A stretch of 6,174 nt of DNA from Pseudomonadota bacterium (GTDB taxonomy: Bacteria; Pseudomonadota; Alphaproteobacteria; Acetobacterales; Acetobacteraceae). A program made the translations under genes and the position numbers. The stretch lies in contig JAKAZJ010000130.1 of NCBI GenBank assembly GCA_021826565.1, positions 1-6,174 on the forward strand, written 5' to 3'. A model generated the notes under the pieces. It was not told where the DNA came from, made no database searches, and saw only the letters and a program-made list of their open reading frames with translations. Shown here piece after piece: positions 1 through 5,583 of the stretch (within the stretch, counting starts at the first letter, position 1; each line of letters starts with the position of its first letter).

Positions 1-219
1 CTGCAAGCGATCGACTACGACGAAGCCTTGCGCGAAAAAATCATCGTCGGTACCCCCGCGATGGTGATCGACAGGCTGGCGGCGCTGCGTGACGAACTTG
101 GCATCGATGGAATCCTGGCCGAGCTCAACTCGGGCAGCCGGATTCCGCATGCGCAGGTGCGCCGCGCATTGGAATTGTTGTGCTCCGACGTGATGCCCGC
201 GTTTGCAACCACACACTGA
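1..219 (+). CDS. Luciferase-like flavin-dependent monooxygenase, C-terminal fragment (5' end outside window)
   Basis: The reading frame is open from the first base to TGA at 217-219, giving the last 72 residues of a longer protein whose start lies upstream. The visible tail has a typical LLM-class ending: a V-G-T-P segment (residues about 16-19) followed by a helix with DRLAALRDELGID, a short strand (GILAEL), then a loop with SRIPHAQV and a final helix leading to DVMPAF. In bacterial luciferase-like oxidoreductases this is the last part of the TIM barrel, in proteins usually of 330-400 residues that use reduced flavin and O2 to oxidise small organic substrates. The flavin and substrate residues are mostly outside the window, so the substrate cannot be guessed. 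The next gene starts 15 nt downstream on the same strand, so the two are probably co-transcribed. The family call is fairly sure from pattern alone; the exact function is open. Confidence 0.75.
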   Translation: MQAIDYDEALREKIIVGTPAMVIDRLAALRDELGIDGILAELNSGSRIPHAQVRRALELLCSDVMPAFATTH

Positions 220-222
220 CCT

Positions 223-228
223 GAAGGA
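223..228 (+). promoter_or_regulatory. Ribosome binding site of the VOC gene
   Basis: GAAGGA lies 6 nt before the ATG at 235, directly after the stop codon of the preceding gene. It is the best Shine-Dalgarno match in the left block and supports the ATG at 235 as the true start. Confidence 0.7.
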
Positions 229-234
229 CCGATC

Positions 235-624
235 ATGACCGCTTTTACCTGGGAACATATCCACCTACGCAGCCCCGATCCGGCTGCCACTGCGGCTTGG
301 TATCAGGATAAACTTGGTGCCGAGGTGATCCGCACGCCGCAGGCTGACGGAACGACGCGCATCGACCTGCTGCTGGGTGGCGGACAGAAGGTGTTCATCG
401 CGCCGGCCAATCCGTCGCTGTCCACCGCCATGCCACCGGATGCGCCGTATTTCGGGCTGGAACATATCGGCCTGACGGTGTCGGATATCGACGCCGCAAC
501 GGCGGAACTTAAGGCCAAGGGCGTGCATTTCACGCTCGACCCGATGACCGCGCGGCCTGGCGTGCGCATCGCGTTTCTGCGCGGACCGGAGAATGTCTCG
601 ATCGAACTGATCCAGCGCGGCTGA
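235..624 (+). CDS. VOC family protein (glyoxalase/bleomycin-resistance/dioxygenase fold)
   Basis: This is a 129-residue cytosolic protein, the normal size for a single-unit VOC protein with two beta-alpha-beta-beta-beta modules. Module 1 begins with WEHIHLRSPDP (6-16), which aligns with LEHIGLTVSDID (75-86) at the start of module 2. AWYQDKLGAEV (21-31) is the classic helix after the first strand. The expected metal ligands are visible: His8, His77 and Glu124 in VSIELIQ near the C-terminus, so a divalent-metal enzyme is likely. The fourth ligand is not clear. VOC members include glyoxalases, epimerases, extradiol dioxygenases and antibiotic-binding proteins; the sequence does not choose among them. 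The gene lies between a flavin monooxygenase and a hydroxyacid dehydrogenase with gaps of 15 and 5 nt, which suggests a step in a shared catabolic or detoxification route. The start is supported by a good ribosome binding site. Confidence 0.85.
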   Translation: MTAFTWEHIHLRSPDPAATAAWYQDKLGAEVIRTPQADGTTRIDLLLGGGQKVFIAPANPSLSTAMPPDAPYFGLEHIGLTVSDIDAATAELKAKGVHFTLDPMTARPGVRIAFLRGPENVSIELIQRG

Positions 625-629
625 GCCGC

Positions 630-1679
630 ATGGCCGCGCTTCGGGTCGTGACGATCCAGCGCCTGAGCGCGGCCGATCGTGCCGCGATCGCAGCGGTCGA
701 TCCGCGCGTGATGCTGACCGATGCGGGCGGTTGGTTCGACGGCGAAATTCGCGCCACCTGGCCTGACTTCACCGCCCGTCGTTACCTGACCGATGGCAGC
801 GTCGGCCACGGGACCCGCGCCGAACGCGACGCGCTGCTGGCCGAAGCCGAGGTGATCCTGGGCGGATGGCCGTTCCCGCGCGACCTGCGCGCCCGCGCGC
901 CGCGGCTGCGCTGGTTCCATCAGCGCCCCGCCGGCGCGTCCAACCTGCGGCTGGGCGATTTGTGGGGAAGCGATGTGATCGTGACCACCTCGCGCGGCGT
1001 CGGCAACACACTGGCGATGGCGGAATATGCGATCGCCGGGATCCTGCATTTCGCCAAGGGGCTGGACGTGGCCGCGGCGGACCGTTCCGACTTCAACCAT
1101 CGTGCTTACCGCCCCTGGCTGATCGCGGGCAAGACGCTGTGCGTGGTGGGGGCCGGAGGGATCGGGCGGGAGGTCGGGCGACTCGGTGCCGCTTTGGGGA
1201 TGCGCGTGATCGGCACGCGCGGGACAACCGGCGCGACCATCCTTCCCACGGGGTTTGCAGCGCTGGCGGGGCCGGAGGCGCTGGACGGGTTCCTGGCGGA
1301 AGCCGACGCGGTTGCGATTTGCTGCCAGTGGACCGAGGCCACCACGCATCTTTTCAACGCGGCCCGCTTCGCGGCGATGAAACCGGGGGGTGTTCTGGTG
1401 AATGTGGCGCGCGGGGAGATCGTGGATGAGGTCGCGCTGGAAGCCGCCCTGGCCGCAGGCCGGCTGCGCGGCGTGATGCTGGATGTGTACCAGGGAGAGT
1501 TTGAGCATCCACCGCCGGAAACCCTGTGGCAGGATCCGCGGGTGCTGTTCACGCCCCATGTCTCCGGCGCGGCCGATACCGCCCGGCATGGGGCGATCGA
1601 CCTGTTCCGCGACAACCTGGCCGCGTTCCTGGAGGGGAGGACGTTACAGAACGTGATCGACTGGACACGCGGGTATTAG
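630..1679 (+). CDS. D-2-hydroxyacid dehydrogenase family, probably NADP(H)-dependent
   Basis: This 349-residue protein probably reduces a 2-keto acid (glyoxylate, hydroxypyruvate or a larger keto acid) to the D-2-hydroxy acid, or the reverse, in the cytosol. The Rossmann motif GAGGIG is at 174-179, in VVGAGGIGREVG. The catalytic residues are in family order and spacing: Arg261 in NVARGEIVDE, Glu290 29 residues later, and His310 in FTPHVSG. In the loop after the second Rossmann strand, which reads VIGTRGT (193-199), Arg197 sits where NAD-specific members have Asp. This points to NADP(H). The N-terminal 100 residues are the split substrate domain and include GGWFDGEI (33-40). Length is slightly above the usual 310-340. 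ATG at 630 follows the VOC stop by 5 nt and has no clear Shine-Dalgarno, so translation is probably coupled to the upstream gene. The family is secure; the substrate is unknown. Confidence 0.9.
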   Translation: MAALRVVTIQRLSAADRAAIAAVDPRVMLTDAGGWFDGEIRATWPDFTARRYLTDGSVGHGTRAERDALLAEAEVILGGWPFPRDLRARAPRLRWFHQRPAGASNLRLGDLWGSDVIVTTSRGVGNTLAMAEYAIAGILHFAKGLDVAAADRSDFNHRAYRPWLIAGKTLCVVGAGGIGREVGRLGAALGMRVIGTRGTTGATILPTGFAALAGPEALDGFLAEADAVAICCQWTEATTHLFNAARFAAMKPGGVLVNVARGEIVDEVALEAALAAGRLRGVMLDVYQGEFEHPPPETLWQDPRVLFTPHVSGAADTARHGAIDLFRDNLAAFLEGRTLQNVIDWTRGY

Positions 1680-1725
1680 GGCCCGCCATTCCGCGCGCCC
1701 TGTCGTCGCCCTGGTTCGGCGACGA
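1679..1725. terminator. Tandem GC-rich hairpins in the convergent intergenic gap, possible bidirectional terminator
   Basis: Two inverted repeats follow the stop codon of the dehydrogenase gene. The first pairs 1679-1686 with 1693-1700 (7 of 8 bases, 6-nt loop). The second pairs TCGTCGCC (1703-1710) perfectly with GGCGACGA (1718-1725) around a 7-nt loop. They lie between convergent genes, where a shared terminator would be useful. Neither is followed by a T-tract on either strand, so they are not canonical intrinsic terminators and could be chance in GC-rich DNA. The rest of the gap (1726-1849) shows no supported gene or site. Confidence 0.35.
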
Positions 1726-1849
1726 GGCGATGGGTTCAAATCACGCGCCGAAGCGGTTGCCTAGCTGCGCCGTCGGCATCGATCCCGTGGCGATTGTTGT
1801 GCGTACGTGGCCCGATTGGTGAGTGTCGTGGTCTTGACGATGCCATCAG

Positions 1850-2752
1850 CTACACCCCCATCGCCGCCGCCAGCATGGTCCGCCCGGTCTGCCCGGCAGC
1901 CAGGTCGTGGGCGTTCACGATTGCGAGGCGAAAGCCGCCCGGCGGCATCGCGTGCCGCGCCGGATCGCGCTCGGCGTGGAAGGTGATCTGCACGCTGCTC
2001 ACCCCCGGTAAGGCCCGCACCGCAGCCACCACCGCCTCCGGCGGGTGCCGGTAGCGTGGCCCGTGGGGAGCGAACAGTACCACGCTGAAGCCGTCGCTTC
2101 GCGATGCATCATCGAAATCCCACACGCCGTCCGCGTAGAGCCGAACCAGCGCCGCGACCCAGCCGGGTCCATACAGGTCGGGCCATTGATCTGCGAAACG
2201 CAAATGCGCTTCGATGATACGTCCGCCGATGGTTTCGAAATTCGCCATCCCGGTGTAACCGGGCAGATGCCGGGCGGCCCAGGCGCCGCACCATTCCTCC
2301 ACCTCCGGGATTTGCTCGGCGTGGATCTGCCAGTATTCAAACACGCCCCCGGGCCCTGGCGCCCCGGTCGCGTGGCGCCACCAGTGCGGCGCCCCGTCTA
2401 CCAGCGCCACGTCGGAGCTGACATGCCGACCCGTCAGCAGTCGGCTCCAGAAATGACCAGGGGTCAGCGCCGCCGCATAGTCCGCGGCCGAGGCGATTAC
2501 TCGGCTGCCGGTCCCCATCCCGCGCAGGTTGATGATCGGCTTGGAGAACACGGGAAAGGACGGCGGCATGACGCCGTGTGGCGCTGCTTCCAGCCCTTGC
2601 GACTGTGCCACGGCGAGTTTGTCGTAGATCCAGCGATGGGCCGGATACCATTGCCACGAGTCGGCATCCTCGGTGGAGATACGCACCTCCGGGGGGCAGG
2701 CAACGCCGTCGAAATACTGCAACCGCCAGGGATCAACCTCGCAGATCGGCAT
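1850..2752 (-). CDS. Uncharacterised protein with ATP-grasp-like motifs, last gene of the xdhC/mocA cassette
   Basis: I do not recognise a named family for this 300-residue protein. No signal peptide or membrane segment is visible, so it is probably cytosolic. Several segments resemble ATP-grasp enzymes. FSKPIINLRGMGTGS (69-83) looks like the nucleotide-binding lysine strand (Lys71) with a glycine-rich loop. GRHVSSDVALVDG (108-120) resembles the paired strands that follow. FEYWQIHA (138-145) could be the adenine-binding linker. GYTGMANFETIGG (165-177) and IIEAHLRF (179-186) resemble the metal-binding core, with Glu173, Glu181 and Arg185. The usual E-x-N is E-x-H here (His183), so activity may be altered. 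The last 60 residues form a separate tail with PGVSSVQITFH. ATG at 2752 lies 3 nt after the stop of the MocA-fusion gene and has no clear Shine-Dalgarno, which implies translational coupling and a link to molybdoenzyme maturation. ATP-grasp membership is my inference; a non-enzymatic relative is possible. Confidence 0.6.
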   Translation of the reverse strand: MPICEVDPWRLQYFDGVACPPEVRISTEDADSWQWYPAHRWIYDKLAVAQSQGLEAAPHGVMPPSFPVFSKPIINLRGMGTGSRVIASAADYAAALTPGHFWSRLLTGRHVSSDVALVDGAPHWWRHATGAPGPGGVFEYWQIHAEQIPEVEEWCGAWAARHLPGYTGMANFETIGGRIIEAHLRFADQWPDLYGPGWVAALVRLYADGVWDFDDASRSDGFSVVLFAPHGPRYRHPPEAVVAAVRALPGVSSVQITFHAERDPARHAMPPGGFRLAIVNAHDLAAGQTGRTMLAAAMGV

Positions 2753-2755
2753 CGG

Positions 2756-4408
2756 TCAGCCGGCCGGACGCAGCCGGGGCGGCAATGTTGCCAAAGACTC
2801 GGCGGTGTCGAAATCGCGCAGCACCGCATCGTCGGACATTTCCACCTCGGCGACGTGTTCGATGTGCTGGGCCAGCAGAAAGCGGGCGCCGGAATCCCCG
2901 GTGATGCGCAGGATCTCGGGGAAGAAGCGGCGGTCCCACAGCATCGGATTGCCTTGCTTGCCCCGGAATGTGGGCAGCACGATCAGGCGGCCCTCGACCG
3001 GGTCATAGGCTTCCAGAAGACGATCGATCATGCGGCCCGTCACCAGCGGCATATCGCCCAGGCAGACGATGGCGGCGGCGGCCTCGGGCGGAACGGCGGC
3101 GATCCCTGCTCGCAACGACGCCGATAGCCCGTCGGCGTAGTCCGGGGCATGCACCACGCGCACCGGCCGGCCACCCAGCGCGTGCGTGACCTGCTCGGCC
3201 TGATGTCCGGTCACAACCACCACGGGGCGGGCGTTGGAGGACAGCACGTTATCCACGATCCGCGCGATCATCGGTTTGCCGGAGCGGTCCACGACCAGAA
3301 GCTTGTTGAGAGGGGCCATCCGGCGCGACCGACCCGCGCCCAGGATCACGCCGGCGATCACCGGCGCGCTGCGCGGCGCCGGTCCCACACGGGCCTCGGC
3401 GGTCGCCTTCTCGCGCGGCAGCGGCCGGGCGTCCGTTTCCTTGAGCAATCCGCCTACTCCCAGGCGCGAGATCTCGGCTGACCCGACCGGAAGTCCTGCG
3501 AACAGGCGTGGCAGCACCAGATCGATCCCGTTCTGCTTCGGGCTGCGGGCGCAGCCGGGCAGGATCAGTGCGGGGCGCTGCCCAATGCGGCCGATGCAGA
3601 TGAGGTTGCCAGGATCTACGGGCATCCCGAAATGCAGGATCTCGCCGCCGGCACGCACGATGCCTTCAGGTCCCACGTCACGCCGGTCCACCACCGCCGA
3701 GGCGCCGGCCACCAGCAGCAGGTCTGCGCCTTGCGCCACCAGGCCTTCCAACGCGGCGGCGATGGACGGCGTGTCGTGATGCACCCGCTGCGGCGGCAGC
3801 AGCGTGCCGCCCAGCGCCGTGATGCGAGCCTCGGTCACGGCGATGGTCTTCTCGGTGACGCTTTCCTTGATGCCGGGAAGTTCGGTCACGACCAGACCTA
3901 CCGACAGGGCGCGGAACGGATGCAGCCGCAGTGCCGGACCGCCATGGCGGGCAACGGTCTCGGCCACGGTCACCAAGGTGCCGGGTACGGCGAAGGGGAT
4001 CACTTTTACGGTCCCCACCAGGTCGCGCTTTGCCACCACCGCGCCGTCCGGCAGTGTGCCGACCGTCAGCGCCTCGTCGACGCCATTGAGACGATCGATC
4101 TTGCCAGCATCGGTGATCAGGATGCCAGCGGTCTCAGCGGTCAGGTTGACGCGGCCGGTCGCGGCGCGGGTGCGCGCCAGCAGGGGCGAGACCAGTGGCG
4201 CGGCGATGCGATCGGCCGCGATGTCTTCCGGCACGTCGCCCGGTTCTAAACGTGCAGCGATCACCTCGGTTACGCCGGCCGCGCGCAGTGCCTCCAGCGC
4301 CGCGTCATCCAGCACCGCGCCTTTGCGAATCATGCGCGCGTCCAGCCGGTGGGAGTGGGCGAGGATCGCGCCCCGCGCCTCCCCCAGTGGGACGGGGCCA
4401 AATCTCAT
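2756..4408 (-). CDS. MoeA-like molybdopterin-binding / MocA-like nucleotidyltransferase fusion
   Basis: This 550-residue cytosolic fusion probably finishes the molybdenum cofactor for xanthine-oxidase-family enzymes by adding CMP to Mo-molybdopterin. Residues 1-165 resemble the MoeA N-terminal part, with RMIRKGAVL (25-33) and AAGVTEVI (43-50). Residues about 168-305 look like a MoCF (MogA/MoeA) molybdopterin-binding domain: GLVVTELPG (171-179), a GASAVVDRRD loop with Asp244, and LPGCARSP (283-290) where MoeA has LPGNP. After a linker, residues about 350-545 form the nucleotidyltransferase: ILGAGRSRRM (355-364) with Lys369, DGLSASLRAG (426-435), LGDMPL with Asp452, GNPMLW (486-491), GDSGAR (504-509) and DFDTAESL (532-539). 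The loop reads GAG where MocA usually has AAG and MobA has AGG. The ATG overlaps the xdhC C-domain stop by 4 nt (ATGA), and there is no clear Shine-Dalgarno, so coupling is likely. The architecture is known next to xdhC; the CMP rather than GMP call is inference. Confidence 0.87.
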   Translation of the reverse strand: MRFGPVPLGEARGAILAHSHRLDARMIRKGAVLDDAALEALRAAGVTEVIAARLEPGDVPEDIAADRIAAPLVSPLLARTRAATGRVNLTAETAGILITDAGKIDRLNGVDEALTVGTLPDGAVVAKRDLVGTVKVIPFAVPGTLVTVAETVARHGGPALRLHPFRALSVGLVVTELPGIKESVTEKTIAVTEARITALGGTLLPPQRVHHDTPSIAAALEGLVAQGADLLLVAGASAVVDRRDVGPEGIVRAGGEILHFGMPVDPGNLICIGRIGQRPALILPGCARSPKQNGIDLVLPRLFAGLPVGSAEISRLGVGGLLKETDARPLPREKATAEARVGPAPRSAPVIAGVILGAGRSRRMAPLNKLLVVDRSGKPMIARIVDNVLSSNARPVVVVTGHQAEQVTHALGGRPVRVVHAPDYADGLSASLRAGIAAVPPEAAAAIVCLGDMPLVTGRMIDRLLEAYDPVEGRLIVLPTFRGKQGNPMLWDRRFFPEILRITGDSGARFLLAQHIEHVAEVEMSDDAVLRDFDTAESLATLPPRLRPAG

Positions 4409-5127
4409 GCCGCTTGCGCCGCGGGGCGGCTCTGGGCGTTATTCGGGGCGAGCGGCGATCCGCGCCTTGCCGCGACCAGTTCGGCGGCAATGGACAGGCC
4501 AATTTCGGGGGCGGTGACGGCCTCCAGGTTCAAACCGACCGGGCCTTTGATACGGCCCAGCGCCAGATCGTCGTGGCCCAGCGCGCGCAGCCTGGTGAGC
4601 CGCGCGGCATGGGTGCGGCGGGACCCGAGCGCGCCGATGTAGAACGCGTCCGACCTCAGGGCGTGGTCCAGCGCTGGATCGTCCAGCTTCGGATCATGCG
4701 TCAGCGTGACCACCGCGGTGCGGCTGTCGGGCGCCAGGGCCGCCAACGCTTCGTCGGGCCAGTCGGCGCGGATGGTGACATCGGGGAAGCGCTCGTCGGA
4801 CGCGAAGCCACGGCGCGGGTCCACGACGGTCACGGCAAAGCCAACCTCGGTAGCGAATGGAACCAGCGCCTGTGCGATATGCACAGCGCCCACCACGATC
4901 AGGCGGAGCGGAGGATTGTAGGCGTGGAGGAACCAGTCCTCGCCCGCGATTTTGTGGGTACCGGAAGTGTCGTCCGCCAGCGCCGTCGCGGCAGCGGCAT
5001 TGAGCGCGGCGGGCGCGCTGGCATCGGGCAGCAAGCGCTGAGCGCCGTCAGGCAAGCGTGTGGCGAGCACCACGGGGCGCTTGGCGGCGCGGGCCTTATC
5101 TAGCGCGGCAAGCAGGGCGGGGGTCAT
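4405..5127 (-). CDS. XdhC family protein, C-terminal Rossmann domain only
   Basis: This 240-residue protein corresponds to the C-terminal half of XdhC, the chaperone that binds molybdenum cofactor, protects its sulfurated form and helps insert it into xanthine-dehydrogenase-like apoenzymes. After a divergent 70-residue lead comes the Rossmann start LIVVGAVHIAQAL (76-88), then VVDPRRGFAS (101-110), LTHDPKLDDPAL (142-153), YIGALGSRRTHAAR (163-176) and GLNLEAVTAPEIGLSIAAE (198-216). All of these are hallmarks of the XdhC C-terminal domain. The last 18 residues look unstructured. The N-terminal XdhC domain is encoded by the separate gene just upstream, whose TGA overlaps this ATG by 4 nt. A GGAG sequence 8 nt before the ATG supports the start and re-initiation. 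The two products presumably act together. The next gene, the MocA fusion, overlaps this stop by 4 nt, so the unit is probably one transcript. Confidence 0.9.
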   Translation of the reverse strand: MTPALLAALDKARAAKRPVVLATRLPDGAQRLLPDASAPAALNAAAATALADDTSGTHKIAGEDWFLHAYNPPLRLIVVGAVHIAQALVPFATEVGFAVTVVDPRRGFASDERFPDVTIRADWPDEALAALAPDSRTAVVTLTHDPKLDDPALDHALRSDAFYIGALGSRRTHAARLTRLRALGHDDLALGRIKGPVGLNLEAVTAPEIGLSIAAELVAARRGSPLAPNNAQSRPAAQAA

Positions 5128-5447
5128 GCCAGCGGCTCCACGAAGACTTTCACCTTACCGCCGCAGGCCAGGCCCACTTCCCAGGCGCGTTCGTTCGTGA
5201 CGCCAAAATCCAGCAGCTGCGGAATGCCGGTTGTCATGGTGGTCTGGGCGGCCTCGGCGACCGCACCTTCGATACAACCGCCGGACACCGATCCCGCCAT
5301 CCGACCGGAAGCGGTCACGGCCATCTGGCTGCCGGCGGGGCGGGGAGAACTGCCCCAGGTTTCGGTGACGGTGGCGATTGCGACTTGCTCGCCGGCTTTG
5401 CGCCAAGCCGCGGCTTGCGTCAGGACATCTTCGACATCGGTGGTCAT
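5124..5447 (-). CDS. XdhC/CoxI family protein, N-terminal domain only
   Basis: This 107-residue cytosolic protein equals the N-terminal XdhC/CoxI domain and nothing more. Motifs in order are VATVTETWGSSPRPAGSQM-like residues around 25-42 (seen here as IATVTETWGSSPRPAGSQM), GSVSGGCIEGAVAEAA (52-67) and GLACGGKVKVFVEP (92-105). Cys58 and Cys95 are the conserved cysteines of the family; cofactor handling by them is a family inference. A full-length XdhC is usually 250-350 residues with a C-terminal Rossmann domain; here that part is the next gene. The protein ends in the usual domain boundary sequence VEPL, so the split is clean and does not look like a damaged gene. ATG at 5447 is preceded 8 nt upstream by GGAG. 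It is the first gene of the four-gene maturation cassette, with 136 nt of non-coding DNA before it. Confidence 0.9.
   Translation of the reverse strand: MTTDVEDVLTQAAAWRKAGEQVAIATVTETWGSSPRPAGSQMAVTASGRMAGSVSGGCIEGAVAEAAQTTMTTGIPQLLDFGVTNERAWEVGLACGGKVKVFVEPLA
5136..5139 (-). promoter_or_regulatory. Ribosome binding site of the XdhC C-domain gene, inside the upstream gene
   Basis: GGAG on the minus strand lies 8 nt before the ATG at 5127 and inside the final codons (for V-E-P) of the XdhC N-domain gene. It decides the start and shows that the split gene has its own translation signal at the ATGA junction. Confidence 0.55.
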
Positions 5448-5455
5448 GGGAGGGG

Positions 5456-5459
5456 CTCC
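5456..5459 (-). promoter_or_regulatory. Ribosome binding site of the first xdhC gene
   Basis: GGAG on the minus strand, 8 nt before the ATG at 5447. It can pair with CUCC (5449-5452) across a 3-nt loop, which would form a very small hairpin over the site. With only 4 bp I do not claim regulation. Confidence 0.5.
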
Positions 5460-5500
5460 GCCCGGTTCGTGTTGACAGGTAATATGGGCCTGAAATGGGA

Positions 5501-5540
5501 TCGGTGCGAGGGTGGGCCGAGCAGCGCCGTTCGGTGCGGG
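5501..5540. repeat. Short direct repeat TCGGTGCGRG upstream of the xdhC cassette
   Basis: TCGGTGCGAG (5501-5510) and TCGGTGCGGG (5531-5540) differ at one base and start exactly 30 nt apart. A looser third copy, TCGGCTGCGGG, lies at 5546-5556. They sit in the only sizeable gap before the xdhC cassette, so they could be a regulator's binding sites, but GC-rich chance repetition is equally possible. The rest of the 5448-5583 gap shows no convincing minus-strand promoter. Confidence 0.3.
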
Positions 5541-5583
5541 TCAGTTCGGCTGCGGGCGGCGGTCGTGATAGTTGTGGGCGTCG

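Noticed and set aside
303..1589. Long minus-strand open frame of 428 codons opposite the VOC and dehydrogenase genes
   Set aside because: It lies wholly antisense to two genes with clear family motifs. Its translation is rich in Arg, Gly, Pro and His without domain structure, as expected of a shadow frame in GC-rich DNA.
1731..1741. GGGTTCAAATC, which looks like a tRNA T-loop and could hint at a tRNA remnant or attachment site
   Set aside because: The flanking bases form a poor T-stem (only three of five pairs, one of them a G-T wobble). No acceptor stem partner or other tRNA arms can be found, so it is most likely chance.
2045..3127. Plus-strand open frame of 360 codons, and similar plus-strand frames up to 5103
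   Set aside because: They are antisense to the ATP-grasp-like, MocA-fusion and XdhC genes, show no recognisable motifs, and have low-complexity composition typical of shadow frames.
5472..5500. Perfect TTGACA -35 hexamer on the plus strand, with TAATAT nearby
   Set aside because: TAATAT is only 2 nt away, and the hexamers at 17-18 nt spacing match a -10 box poorly. No plus-strand gene follows, since both flanking genes are on the minus strand.
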